Below are positions 49,110-58,263 of a stretch of DNA of 64,000 nucleotides, piece after piece. Where the stretch lies: assembly GCA_031385545.1 (NCBI GenBank), contig JANNBN010000057.1, forward strand, positions 1-64,000, written 5' to 3'. Each line of letters opens with the position of its first letter. The stretch's first letter is position 1. A model generated the notes under the pieces. The model was given only the letters and a program-made list of their open reading frames with translations. It was not told the origin of the DNA and did no database searches. Both the position numbers and the translations under genes were made by a program. Source of the stretch: JANNBN01 sp031385545 (lineage in GTDB: Bacteria > Actinomycetota > Acidimicrobiia > Acidimicrobiales > JANYDT01).

Positions 49110-49367
49110 ATGGGTTTGGCCGAAGAACTGTGGCAGCGCAAAGCTGCCTGTAAGGGTCCGCAATCAGCGATGTTCTTCCCACCTGCGCATTTCGAGCGCA
49201 AGGAGGACAAAGAACGCCGTGAGCGCTCTGCCAAAACAATCTGTGGCCAGTGCAGCGTCAGGGGTGACTGCCTTGACTACGCGATCGAGATCCGTGAACC
49301 GCACGGAATCTGGGGCGGCCTCAACGAGAACGAACGGCGGGTTCTCCTTGGTCGCGTTGCTTCCTGA
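49110..49367 (+). CDS. WhiB-family iron-sulfur regulator
   Basis: 85 residues from ATG 49110. Four conserved Cys hold a [4Fe-4S] cluster: one in QRKAACKG (about 14), then TICGQCSVRGDCLDYA (C-x-x-C-x-x-x-x-x-C, about 45-54). The G-[I/V]-W-G-G turn HGIWGGLNENERR and a basic end follow. The family binds DNA or the sigma factor and responds to oxygen, NO or redox state. It stands alone, divergent from the tmk-membrane gene pair; the sugar module begins 98 bases downstream. A WhiB protein is strong evidence for an actinobacterium. Confidence 0.95.
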   Translation: MGLAEELWQRKAACKGPQSAMFFPPAHFERKEDKERRERSAKTICGQCSVRGDCLDYAIEIREPHGIWGGLNENERRVLLGRVAS

Positions 49368-49464
49368 CTCAAATCGGTAGGGCCATCAGGTCCCTCTGGT
49401 AGTCGACGGCACCAAGCGGAGTGCCGGGGATCTGGCAGTTGCTGCACCTATTGTTGTCTGCCAT

Positions 49465-50673
49465 ATGGCAGGTGGATCGAGCTTCAGCACAAACGTTGTC
49501 GTGGTCGGAGGGTGTGGGCACGTCGGCCTGCCGCTGGCCATCGCCTTCGCAGACCGTGGGCTTCGCACGGTTTCCTTCGACATCAACCCGACGACGGTGG
49601 AACTGGTCAATGCGGGCCAATTGCCCTTTGACGAGCCCGACGCCGGTCCGGTCATCACGCGGGTCGTTGACTCACATATGTTCAGGGCGTCAACCGACCC
49701 ATCCGTCATCTCCGATGCTGCCCACGTCGTGGTGGTCATCGGCACACCGGTCGATGAGCACCTCAACCCCGACGCCCGCGCTGTTCCCGACGCCGTTGCG
49801 GCAGTTCACCAGCATCTGCGCCCCGGCCAGCTTCTCGTGCTGCGCTCGACGGTCTACCCCGGCGTCACCGCGCTGGTCGAACAGGGTCTCGCCCGCGCCG
49901 GGTTGAGCAGCGTTGAGGTTGCGTTCTGTCCAGAGCGGATTGCCGAAGGCAAAGCAATGACGGAGCTGTTCGAGTTGCCACAGATTGTCAGTGCACGAAC
50001 CGATGCAGCGATGGACAAGGCCGAAAAGCTGTTCCGCCACCTCACCGCATCCACGGTGCAGGTGACACCCGAGGAAGCCGAACTGGCGAAGCTGTTCACC
50101 AACACCTGGCGCTACATCAAGTTCGCTGCCGCGAACCAGCTGTTCATGATGGCCAACGACTTCGGTCTCGACTTCGAACGAATCCGTCATGCCATCACGT
50201 TCGACTATCCGCGCGCTGCCGACATGCCCGGGCCGGGTTTTGCCGCTGGTCCGTGCCTGTTCAAGGACACCATGCAGCTGGCTGCGTTCAACGACAATAA
50301 ATTTGTGCTCGGGCACTCCGCGATGCTGGTCAACGAGGGTCTCCCGTTGTACGTGGTGTCCCGCATGGCAGCCCGGTTCGACATCGCCAGCATGACCGTC
50401 GGAATTCTCGGCATGGCGTTCAAGGGCGAGTCGGATGACACCCGTTCGTCGTTGTCCTACAAGTTGAAGCGCATCTTGCGGTTTCGTGCTGCCAACGTGC
50501 TCTGCGCCGATCCGTACGTCCGCACCGACCCAGATCTGGTCGACGAGGCTGAGCTGCTCGAACGAAGCGATGTTGTCGTCATCGGCGCTCCGCACCGGCG
50601 TTATCGCGAGCTGACGGCGACCCAGCCTGTGATCGACATCTGGAACATCACCGGCAACGGTGTGCGGATCTGA
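49465..50673 (+). CDS. Nucleotide-sugar 6-dehydrogenase (UDP-Glc/GDP-Man family)
   Basis: 402 residues. The NAD loop VVVVGGCGHVGLPLAIAFADRG (about 10-31) opens a two-Rossmann enzyme. FCPERIAEGKAMTEL and LAKLFTNTWRYIKFAAANQ form the middle. The active-site Cys is in GPGFAAGPCLFKDTMQL, about residue 265, and the last domain has GILGMAFKGESDDTRSS. The enzyme oxidises a nucleotide hexose or HexNAc to the uronic acid; which sugar is unclear. It is followed by GT2 and epimerase genes with gaps of 8 and 2 bases, so the three form an operon for a glycan. Confidence 0.92.
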   Translation: MAGGSSFSTNVVVVGGCGHVGLPLAIAFADRGLRTVSFDINPTTVELVNAGQLPFDEPDAGPVITRVVDSHMFRASTDPSVISDAAHVVVVIGTPVDEHLNPDARAVPDAVAAVHQHLRPGQLLVLRSTVYPGVTALVEQGLARAGLSSVEVAFCPERIAEGKAMTELFELPQIVSARTDAAMDKAEKLFRHLTASTVQVTPEEAELAKLFTNTWRYIKFAAANQLFMMANDFGLDFERIRHAITFDYPRAADMPGPGFAAGPCLFKDTMQLAAFNDNKFVLGHSAMLVNEGLPLYVVSRMAARFDIASMTVGILGMAFKGESDDTRSSLSYKLKRILRFRAANVLCADPYVRTDPDLVDEAELLERSDVVVIGAPHRRYRELTATQPVIDIWNITGNGVRI

Positions 50674-50681
50674 CTGCGACC

Positions 50682-51509
50682 ATGAGCTATCTGCATCGCC
50701 GTCTTACGGACCCGGTTGCCGCTCTCGCTGACGACTCCGAACTAGCACCCCGGGTCTCGATCGTGGTCACGGTGTACAACGAGGGTGATGCGGTCGTCGA
50801 GTGCCTCGACCGGATCTTCGAGGCTGTCCGGCTTCCGTGCGAAGTCATCGTCGTCTACGACTCGGCCGATGACACCACGGCTCCCTTCATCGAGGAATAT
50901 GCCAAACGTGATCCGCGGGTTCGCCCCACGCTGAACACGCTTGGCCGCGGTCCTGCGAAGGCCATTCGGTTCGGGTTCGGTGTCGCAACGGCTCCGGTGA
51001 TGGTGGTGACCATGGCCGACGGGTGCGACGATCCTGCGCAGATCGATCCTCTTGTGAAGCTGGTCGAGCGCGGTGTCGTCATTGCGTCGGCGTCTCGTTA
51101 CATGCGCGGCGGCCAGCAGGTGGGCGGCCCGTGGTTCAAACAGGCGCTGTCGCGTACGGCTGGGCGCACACTGGCGACGTTCGGGCGGGTGGGTACCAAC
51201 GATGCCACCAACTCGTTCAAGGCCTACTCGACGAACTTCGTCCGCCAGGTCGGCATCGAATCAGACTCGGGCTTCGAGGTGGCGCTGGAACTGGTGGCCA
51301 AGGCCCGCCGCTATCGTCAACCGGTCGCAGAGATCCCAACGATCTGGCTGGATCGTACCTTCGGCGAGTCCAACTTCAAGTTGGCCAGATGGCTGCCGAA
51401 GTATCTGCGGTGGTACCGCTACGCGTACGGTCCCGCTCTCACGCTTCCGTCACTGCTGGCGCCAGAGTCAGATGCAACACCCCGTCTCCCCAACAGTTCT
51501 CCGAGGTAG
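50682..51509 (+). CDS. Family 2 glycosyltransferase
   Basis: 275 residues. The GT-A fold opens with VSIVVTVYNEGDAVVECLDRIFEA, then CEVIVVYDSADDTTAPFIEEY, which holds nucleotide-sugar-binding acidic residues. MADGCDD takes the position of the usual D-x-D, and ASRYMRGGQQVGGPWFKQALS follows. The last 50 residues (FGESNFKLARWLPKYLRWYRYAYG) resemble dolichol-phosphate-mannose-synthase-type enzymes without membrane helices. It would transfer a sugar made by its operon neighbours to a lipid or glycan acceptor. Confidence 0.9.
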   Translation: MSYLHRRLTDPVAALADDSELAPRVSIVVTVYNEGDAVVECLDRIFEAVRLPCEVIVVYDSADDTTAPFIEEYAKRDPRVRPTLNTLGRGPAKAIRFGFGVATAPVMVVTMADGCDDPAQIDPLVKLVERGVVIASASRYMRGGQQVGGPWFKQALSRTAGRTLATFGRVGTNDATNSFKAYSTNFVRQVGIESDSGFEVALELVAKARRYRQPVAEIPTIWLDRTFGESNFKLARWLPKYLRWYRYAYGPALTLPSLLAPESDATPRLPNSSPR

Positions 51510-51511
51510 TC

Positions 51512-52546
51512 ATGTCATACACAGTGCTCGTTTCCGGTTCGGCCGGCTTCATCGGCGGCTACGTCGTCGAGGAGTTGCTTGGTCGCGGTCACACGGTCAT
51601 CGGCATCGACAACTACTCGAAGTACGGCCTGGTCACCAAGAGCTATGACGATCATCCCAACTACCGGTTCGTCAAGGGTGAGTGCACAGATGTCGCGCTG
51701 ATGACCGAACTGGCCAGTCAGTGCGATCACTTCATCGCCGGCGCTGCGCTCATCGGCGGCATTTCGTACTTCCATGCGTACGCATACGATCTGTTGGCAA
51801 CGAACGAAAGAATCATGGCTGCATCTTGTGACGCTGCGCTCAAGGCGTATGCAGGCGGCACTGGCAAGCTGCAGAAGGTCACATACCTGTCGTCGTCCAT
51901 GGTGTTCGAGTCAACCGAGCACTGGCCGTCGGTCGAAGGCGACGAGCGCACGGTTGCGCCGCCACTGTCGTCGTACGGGTTCCAGAAATTGGCAGTCGAG
52001 TACTTCGCCCGGTCAGCTCACCAGCAGTACGGCTTGCCGTTCACCATCGTGCGCCCGTTCAACTGTGTGGGCATCGGCGAGAGCCGCGCCAAGGGCGAGC
52101 ATGAAGTGATGTCGGGCAATGTGGCGCTGGCCATGAGCCATGTGGTTCCGGACCTGGTGCAGAAGGTCGTGAAGGGGCAGGACCCGCTGCACATCCTTGG
52201 CGATGGTTCGCAGGTTCGTCACTACACATACGGTGGAGACCTGGCCAAGGGCATTGCCGTCTGTATGGAGCACCCGGCTGCGCTCAACGAAGACTTCAAC
52301 ATCTCCACCGCAGAAGGCACAACAGTCCGGGACCTTGCCGAGGTCATCTGGCGCAAGATCAAGGGTCCTGGTGTTCCCCTGTCACTGGTCAGCGACGAGG
52401 CGTACACCTACGACGTGCAGAAGCGCGTGCCGTCGGTCGAGAAGGCGAAGAACGTGCTGGGCTTCGAAGCCACCACGTCGCTTGCGACCATGCTCGACGA
52501 GGTCATCCCCTGGATCGTCGACGCGGTGAACGCCGGCACGATCTGA
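51512..52546 (+). CDS. NAD-dependent sugar epimerase/dehydratase
   Basis: 344 residues from ATG 51512, just after the GT2 stop. The Rossmann loop VSGSAGFIGGYVVEELL, IGIDNYSKYGL, AALIGGISYFHAYAYDLLATN and the catalytic Y-x-x-x-K in SSYGFQKLAVEYF mark an extended short-chain dehydrogenase. IVRPFNCVGIGESRA and HYTYGGDLAKGIAVCM follow, as in UDP-glucose/UDP-glucuronate 4-epimerases and decarboxylases. It probably acts on the uronic acid made by the dehydrogenase. A longer upstream frame from 51023 overlaps the GT2 gene and is not supported. Confidence 0.9.
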   Translation: MSYTVLVSGSAGFIGGYVVEELLGRGHTVIGIDNYSKYGLVTKSYDDHPNYRFVKGECTDVALMTELASQCDHFIAGAALIGGISYFHAYAYDLLATNERIMAASCDAALKAYAGGTGKLQKVTYLSSSMVFESTEHWPSVEGDERTVAPPLSSYGFQKLAVEYFARSAHQQYGLPFTIVRPFNCVGIGESRAKGEHEVMSGNVALAMSHVVPDLVQKVVKGQDPLHILGDGSQVRHYTYGGDLAKGIAVCMEHPAALNEDFNISTAEGTTVRDLAEVIWRKIKGPGVPLSLVSDEAYTYDVQKRVPSVEKAKNVLGFEATTSLATMLDEVIPWIVDAVNAGTI

Positions 52547-52606
52547 GCCGTATCTGCAGGATCTGAGCAGGACCTGCAACCCGGGTCCACTGCGGGTCGC
52601 CCGGCA

Positions 52607-52708
52607 ACACAACTTGGCCCCGACATACGCGCAACTTGGCGTTTTCGGGCAAAAAATCGGCCCGGAAACGCCAAGTTGTGTCAGAAACGGGGTCGAGTTG
52701 CGCGTATG
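52607..52708. repeat. Nested inverted-repeat element between epimerase and selB
   Basis: Three pairs of inverted words overlap. CAACTTGGCGTTTTCGGGC (52632-52650) pairs with 52660-52678 through 19 bases with one G-T wobble and a nine-base A-rich loop. ACACAACTTGGC (52607-52618) pairs with GCCAAGTTGTGT (52670-52681). CATACGCGCAACT (52624-52636) pairs with AGTTGCGCGTATG (52696-52708). The pairs compete, so only some can form at once. It lies between convergent genes (stops at 52546 and 52731), where a bidirectional terminator is expected, but word reuse suggests a repeated palindromic element. Confidence 0.7.
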
Positions 52709-52730
52709 GAGCCAGCCGAGTCCCGACGGG

Positions 52731-54467
52731 TTATACGTGGGGAAGGCGGGGGCCGGGAATGCGGAGGTCGCCGCGGCGGCGGGTGATGCCGTTGGCGTCG
52801 AACCACCCGACGATGGGCAGGATGTACTTGCGGCTGGTTCCGAGCGCATCGCGGATCTGGGCAACGGTGATTCCGTCCGGATGATCAGCCAGCAGCACAG
52901 CAGTGGCCCGAGCCGCAGCGTCGAGAGCGCCAGGCGCGAAGTGGATCCCGTCGGACACAACCACCAGTTTGCGCCGGACCAGTTCTCGTAACTCACCACG
53001 GTCCACACCCGTGGGGTCCGGAGGCTGGAACGGTGCTGCCAACAGCGCTGCGACGTATGGATGGTCGATCAGCGGATCGACGATCTCGCCGCGCTTCAGC
53101 CGCCCGTCGCGCAGCGCAATGCCCTCGTCGTGCAGGTCGGGCAGCACGGCGCGTTCGTGTTCGTCGAGCTGTGCCGGGTCCAACCCGAGAGGACCCGCAT
53201 CGTCAGTACGCGTACGAATGTTTGCCAGGGTCCGATGATAAGCGTCCTCGCCGACCGCCCACCGCTGTGCAACGACGCGCCCGGTCCACGGGCTGGGTGA
53301 GAGGCGAAACAGGTGATCCAGCTCGACCCATCGTCGTTCACCGACCAGCCGCTCCACCGACCCATCCGGCACGGTGCCAGCAGCTGACCGGCGTGGATCC
53401 ACGTCGAGTACTTCAACGCCGCCAATGGTTTCCTCGCGACCGTAATCACGCAGGATGCCACGGTCCCCCGGGAGCAGTGGTAGCTCCAGCGGCAAGTGCA
53501 CCCGCACGAAACCCGATGCGCCACCGGGAATGCGCCCGTCACCAAGTACACGCACACGAACCGGAAACTCGCCGCTACCGATCGCCAACGCAAAAGCACC
53601 ACGACGCGACACGTCGTGGTCGACCGCGGCCAACACGTCGAGGCGCGCATCGAACCGAACGCAGCGATGCCATTGCGACTGGCGAACGAGGGCATCGCCG
53701 CGCTGAAGATCCTCGTGTGACACGCCACCAAGATTGAGCGCAACCCGGTTGCCAGGCCCCATGCCGGGTTCCTTCGCTCCGTGGCTCTGGATGCTGCGTA
53801 CCCGTACCTGGTGAACCGCGCCATGGCCGACTACTGCCAGGTCTTCATCGGCCTTGATCTGCCCTCCGGTGAGCGTGCCGGTGACAACCGTGCCTGACCC
53901 CTTCGCTGCGAAGACTCGGTCTATCCAGAGGCGTGGCCGACCGCGGTCGATGGCGGCCGGGGTACGCGCCACCAAGTTGTCGAGGGCCTCACGCAGTTCG
54001 TGGATGCCGACGCCTGAAGGAGCATCTACGGGGATGATACGGGCACCTTCCAGGAACGTGCCCGCGACGTGTTCCTCGACGTCCATGAGGGCAAGCTCTC
54101 GCCACTCCATGTCGACCAGGCCGACCTTTGTGAGCACGATCAAACCATGCCGGATGCCGAGCAGATCGAGGATGCGGAGGTGTTCCTCGCTTTGCGGCTT
54201 CCAGCCTTCGGTGGCTGCGACAACGAACATGCATGCGTCGATGGCACCGACACCGGCGAGCATGTTCTTGAGGAACCGAATGTGCCCGGGTACATCGATG
54301 AACGAGACGCCAGCACCGCTGGGAAGTGTGGTGTGCGCGAAGCCAAGGTCGATGGTCAGCCCACGTTCCTTCTCTTCCTGCCACCGATCCGGGTCGGTTC
54401 CGGTGAGTGCCTGGATGAGCGTCGACTTGCCGTGGTCGACGTGCCCGGCTGTGGCGATGATGCGCAC
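52731..54467 (-). CDS. selB: Selenocysteine-specific elongation factor
   Basis: 578 residues. The EF-Tu-like G domain opens with IIATAGHVDHGKSTLIQALTG, has the switch motif ERGLTIDLGFAHT, and then FIDVPGHIRFLKNMLAG. The N-K-x-D guanine motif reads LTKVGLVD, with Gly for Asp. Domains 2-3 follow, and the last 220 residues contain winged helices that bind the SECIS mRNA element in the family (ELVRRKLVVVSDGIHFAP and ITVAQIRDALGTSRKYILPIVGWFDANGITRRRGDLR). It delivers Sec-tRNA to UGA codons. It follows selA directly (stop and start adjoin at 54467/54468). Confidence 0.92.
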   Translation of the reverse strand: MRIIATAGHVDHGKSTLIQALTGTDPDRWQEEKERGLTIDLGFAHTTLPSGAGVSFIDVPGHIRFLKNMLAGVGAIDACMFVVAATEGWKPQSEEHLRILDLLGIRHGLIVLTKVGLVDMEWRELALMDVEEHVAGTFLEGARIIPVDAPSGVGIHELREALDNLVARTPAAIDRGRPRLWIDRVFAAKGSGTVVTGTLTGGQIKADEDLAVVGHGAVHQVRVRSIQSHGAKEPGMGPGNRVALNLGGVSHEDLQRGDALVRQSQWHRCVRFDARLDVLAAVDHDVSRRGAFALAIGSGEFPVRVRVLGDGRIPGGASGFVRVHLPLELPLLPGDRGILRDYGREETIGGVEVLDVDPRRSAAGTVPDGSVERLVGERRWVELDHLFRLSPSPWTGRVVAQRWAVGEDAYHRTLANIRTRTDDAGPLGLDPAQLDEHERAVLPDLHDEGIALRDGRLKRGEIVDPLIDHPYVAALLAAPFQPPDPTGVDRGELRELVRRKLVVVSDGIHFAPGALDAAARATAVLLADHPDGITVAQIRDALGTSRKYILPIVGWFDANGITRRRGDLRIPGPRLPHV

Positions 54468-55820
54468 TCAGCCTGCCTGCATGACGCTGGTGATGTGAGA
54501 GATGAGCAAGGCATCGTCTGCCGGGTCGATGGTCCGCAGGTCAATCACGGTGTCGCCCGCCGCGACCCGCACGATCACAGGAGGTTGCTGGTGCCGGAAT
54601 GCCGCAGAGAGGTCCCCGGTGATGGCAATTCCGTACGACGGGATTTCCGCATCGGGAAGCGTTCCGCCTCCGGGCACCGAACTGCATGGGGCTGCCGTGA
54701 CCGACACCGAAGAAACGACGCTGGCAATGTGCTCTGCGCGCAGACGAAGTGCTTCAACGGACCGTACCGCCATCTCCCAGAACGGGATCTCAGGTGCCCG
54801 GCCGTCCAGGTACAGCGAGCACACCTCTTGCAGTTCGGACAACACGCTTCCGCCCGGCCGCAGCGCGCGTGCCAGCGGATGGGTAGCGCACTTATCGACA
54901 AGGTCTGCTCGGCCCGCAATGACGCCGGCCTGTGGCCCACCGAGCAGCTTGTCACCGGAGAACACGATGAGGTCTGCGCCTGCCTCGAGGGTTTGGCGGC
55001 TGGCGGGTTCCTGGGCCAGCCATGAAAGTGCTGGAACCCGCCCCGACTTGTCTGCAAGCCACGGCATGCGTGCATCGAGCAGGCCTGATCCGGTGTCGAC
55101 CACCAGGGGGACCCGACGTGCACGAGCGACCGTTGCGAGTTGGGGAATGGTTGCCGTTTCCGTGAACCCGCTGATCCGGTAATTGGACCGGTGCACCGAG
55201 AGGATCATGCCCACGTTGTTGGTTGGCGTGGCAAGGGCTCGTTCGTAGTCCGCTGCCCGGGTGCGGTTGGTCGTACCGACCTCGACCAGTTCAGCGCCTT
55301 GCGAAGCCAACACGTCGGGGATACGGAACGCTCCACCGATCTCGACCAGTTCACCACGGCTGACGGCGACTCCCCGGCCGCGGGCTACGGCGGCAATGAC
55401 CAGCATCAGCGCAGCGGCACAGTTGTTGACCACAAGGGCCGCGGGAGCACCCGAGAGCGTGGCGAGGAGTGTGGACGCATGCGTGCGACGTGACCCGCGC
55501 CGGCCCGATGCCAGGTCGAATTCCAGCGAGGAGTAGCGGACAGGTGCTGCGTCGCCCTGCAACTGGCCACTGCGACGGTGGGGGGCGCGGCCAAGGTTGG
55601 TGTGCAGCAGCGTGCCGGTCCCGTTGATCACCGGTTGCAGCAGCGATCGCTGGAGTGTGCGCGCGGCGGCGGAAGCCAGATCGGCTGACTGGTCGGGCGC
55701 GCCTGTCGCCACTGCCGCAGCGATGCCCGTGCGGGCAGCCTGCACCAATAGTGCGCGCGGCAGAGAAGGATGGGCTTGACCCAATTCCTTGGCCAGGGTA
55801 TCGACCGAAGGGGGCCTCAT
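54468..55820 (-). CDS. selA: L-seryl-tRNA(Sec) selenium transferase
   Basis: 450 residues from ATG 55820, where the family N terminus (LPSVD-like, here PPSVDTLAKEL) lies; an upstream extension is not supported. It is a PLP enzyme that converts Ser-tRNA(Sec) to Sec-tRNA(Sec). Seen are VINGTGTLLHTNLGRAP, ALVVNNCAAALMLV, GELVEIGGAFRIPDV, VEVGTTNRTRAADYE and the PLP Lys in DLIVFSGDKLLGGPQAGVIAG near residue 290. The selB gene follows immediately in one operon. The tRNA-Sec gene and selD are not in the window. Cytoplasmic. Confidence 0.93.
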   Translation of the reverse strand: MRPPSVDTLAKELGQAHPSLPRALLVQAARTGIAAAVATGAPDQSADLASAAARTLQRSLLQPVINGTGTLLHTNLGRAPHRRSGQLQGDAAPVRYSSLEFDLASGRRGSRRTHASTLLATLSGAPAALVVNNCAAALMLVIAAVARGRGVAVSRGELVEIGGAFRIPDVLASQGAELVEVGTTNRTRAADYERALATPTNNVGMILSVHRSNYRISGFTETATIPQLATVARARRVPLVVDTGSGLLDARMPWLADKSGRVPALSWLAQEPASRQTLEAGADLIVFSGDKLLGGPQAGVIAGRADLVDKCATHPLARALRPGGSVLSELQEVCSLYLDGRAPEIPFWEMAVRSVEALRLRAEHIASVVSSVSVTAAPCSSVPGGGTLPDAEIPSYGIAITGDLSAAFRHQQPPVIVRVAAGDTVIDLRTIDPADDALLISHITSVMQAG

Positions 55821-55851
55821 TCCTGCGAAGCTAGCGCTCGTGTTCCGGACA

Positions 55852-58263
55852 ATGTTGCGCGTGTTCGGGTCGATCTGGCGTGTGCTCCGCGCGTTCGTGA
55901 AAACCGTCGTGGTGCTCATCGTCGCGTTCACCATCCTGCCTGGCTCAATGGCCCTTGCCGGCGTGTCGTTGGCGTTGTTCGCTCCTGTCCCGGTAACCAT
56001 CCCGCAGCGGCGTGAACTGCCCACCATCCTGTCGACGGTCGTGTACGACTCCGGCAACAATCAGATCGCAGTGTTCAAGGAGTTCGACTCCAACATTCCG
56101 GTGGACCGGACCGACATTCCGCTGATCCTGAAGCAGGCGCTGATCGCCACCGAGGATCGCCGCTTCATGAAGCACAAGGGTGTCGACCTACGCGGTATTG
56201 CCCGTGCGGTCAAGGCCGACCTCGACGGTACCGCCACCGAGCAGGGCGCGTCGACCATCACGATGCAGTTGGTGAAGCAGCGCTATTCCGGCGACGAGCA
56301 GGCTGACCTGCGAGACGAGAGCCTGTCTGCGACCGCTCGGGTTTCGGCGAAATTCCGCCAGGCGGTGGTTGCCAACCGCATCGACAGGGAGACGTCGAAG
56401 GAAGACATCCTGTTCGACTATCTCACGGCGGTGTATTTGGGCCAGGGTGCCTACGGCGTGGGGGCCGCTTCGCAGACCTATTTCCGCAAATCGGTGTCCT
56501 CCATCACCGTCAGCGAAGCCGCCACGCTGGTCGGCATCATCCCGGCCCCCTCCCGTTATGACCCACGCGAACACCGCGACTCCAGCGAGGTCAAGCGCAA
56601 GTTGGTGTTAGGCAAGATGCTGTCCGAGGGGTACATCTCTCAACTCGAGCACGACGAGGCCCTCCGCCAAGAACTGTGGGTCGACAATGAAGACGGGACC
56701 GCACCGCCCATCGGTAAGCCGGTCACGGTTGTGTATCAACGGCCCAAGACGTTGGTGACGCATCCGTATTTCGTTGACTACGTACGCCGCTATCTCATTG
56801 CGAAATACGGCGAAGAGCGTGTGTATCGGGGTGGCCTCGCCGTCTACACGACCATCGACCCGGCGATGCAGGCCAAGGCCGAAGAAGCGGCGGCGTGGTT
56901 GCTGAAGGGCGCGCCGAAAGGGGTTGAGACGTCCATCGTCAGCGTTGAGCCGTCAACCGGGTTCGTACGCGCGCTTGTGGGTGGGCAGGACTTCGATGCG
57001 CCTGGTGGCCAGGTGAACCTGGCCCTCGGCCTGTGCCCTGAACTCGCAACCCTGCGCAAACGACTGGGCCACGAACCAGACCTTGCACCCGAGTGCCTTC
57101 AGAGTGGCGACATCGACGGTGGTGGTACCGGCCGGTCACCTGGTTCGTCGATCAAGCCGATCGTGCTGGCTACCGGGTTCGCACGAGGGGTGACCCCCGA
57201 GACGCAATATTTGGGCACCACCTATCAGCCGCCCGACGGGTCTCGTCCTATCAAGAACTACGAAGGTGCCGGCTACGGCAAGGTCACGATGCGGGTTGCC
57301 ACGGCAAAGTCAGTCAACACGGCATATGTCCGTCTTGGCATGGACGTCGGCATCCGCAACGTGGCCAAGATGGCACAAGACCTAGGCATCACCGGTGCCT
57401 GGTACGACCGCAAGGTGCATGGTGCGTCGTATTCCATCGGTGGCTTCGACGTGTCACCGCTGGAAATGGCTTCCGCCTATTCGGTGTTCGCCAACCGCGG
57501 CCTCCGGATGCCCCAGACGCCGGTTGTGAAGATCGTCGACTCCTCCGGCCAGGTGCTGGAAGACAACAGCAAGCGTGCGGGCAAGCGGGTGCTGTCCGAG
57601 GTTGTCGCCGACAACGTGATCGACGTGATGCGCGGAGTTGTTGCCCCTGGTGGGACGGGCGTGCGCGCTGCGCTGGCCGACCGTCCGGTGGCCGGTAAGA
57701 CCGGAACGTCGCAGGGCAACGGCAACGCATGGTTCGTCGGCTGCACGCCGAACCTGTCCACCGCGGTGTGGATCGGTTACAAGGACAGCCTGAAGCCGCT
57801 GCGCAACATCAAGGGCGTGCGCGGCGGCATTACCGGTGGTTCGCTGCCGGCCCTGACCTGGCACCGGTACATGGCGGCTGCGCTGGAGAACGAACCGGTG
57901 CTGCAGTTCGCCGCACCCCTGCCCATCAAGAAAGAGGCGCAACTGTCGCGGACGGAAACTCTTCGCCGCCAGGCCCGCGGCGGGTTGGATCCTGGCGCTC
58001 GCAGGGCTCCGATTCAGATCCCCGCTCGCCGGCTCGTTGAGTCCGCCGGCAATCCTCCCGTGCCGGACGACGAGACCGGTGCGTTCGGTGTCGGCGCAAC
58101 CCTGCCGCCAGTGCCCGTACCTGACCCCGCCCAGCCAGAAGTCACGACTGCGCCCGCTGAACCGGTTCCGGTGATCCCAGCCACCGAGCCCCCGCAAGCC
58201 GTGCCACCACCGCCCGAAGCCACCACCGTGGTGCCACCCGTCGCCGTGGCTTCCGCCCGCTGA
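55852..58263 (+). CDS. Class A penicillin-binding protein
   Basis: 803 residues from ATG 55852; an earlier start at 55789 would overlap selA. One membrane helix (VKTVVVLIVAFTILPGSMALAG) is followed by the GT51 glycosyltransferase with its catalytic Glu in ALIATEDRRFMKHKGVD (about 101) and GASTITMQLVKQ, then the transpeptidase. The transpeptidase has SxxK in RSPGSSIKPIV, SxN in KSVNTAY and K-T-G in VAGKTGTSQGN. It makes and cross-links peptidoglycan. The C-terminal 100 residues are a Pro/Thr/Val-rich tail. The gene diverges from selA by 31 bases. Confidence 0.93.
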   Translation: MLRVFGSIWRVLRAFVKTVVVLIVAFTILPGSMALAGVSLALFAPVPVTIPQRRELPTILSTVVYDSGNNQIAVFKEFDSNIPVDRTDIPLILKQALIATEDRRFMKHKGVDLRGIARAVKADLDGTATEQGASTITMQLVKQRYSGDEQADLRDESLSATARVSAKFRQAVVANRIDRETSKEDILFDYLTAVYLGQGAYGVGAASQTYFRKSVSSITVSEAATLVGIIPAPSRYDPREHRDSSEVKRKLVLGKMLSEGYISQLEHDEALRQELWVDNEDGTAPPIGKPVTVVYQRPKTLVTHPYFVDYVRRYLIAKYGEERVYRGGLAVYTTIDPAMQAKAEEAAAWLLKGAPKGVETSIVSVEPSTGFVRALVGGQDFDAPGGQVNLALGLCPELATLRKRLGHEPDLAPECLQSGDIDGGGTGRSPGSSIKPIVLATGFARGVTPETQYLGTTYQPPDGSRPIKNYEGAGYGKVTMRVATAKSVNTAYVRLGMDVGIRNVAKMAQDLGITGAWYDRKVHGASYSIGGFDVSPLEMASAYSVFANRGLRMPQTPVVKIVDSSGQVLEDNSKRAGKRVLSEVVADNVIDVMRGVVAPGGTGVRAALADRPVAGKTGTSQGNGNAWFVGCTPNLSTAVWIGYKDSLKPLRNIKGVRGGITGGSLPALTWHRYMAAALENEPVLQFAAPLPIKKEAQLSRTETLRRQARGGLDPGARRAPIQIPARRLVESAGNPPVPDDETGAFGVGATLPPVPVPDPAQPEVTTAPAEPVPVIPATEPPQAVPPPPEATTVVPPVAVASAR

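Noticed and set aside
52547..52730. Possible tRNA-Sec or other tRNA next to selB
   Set aside because: No long acceptor or extra arm, no T-loop TTCRA, and no TCA anticodon; the structure is an inverted-repeat element instead.
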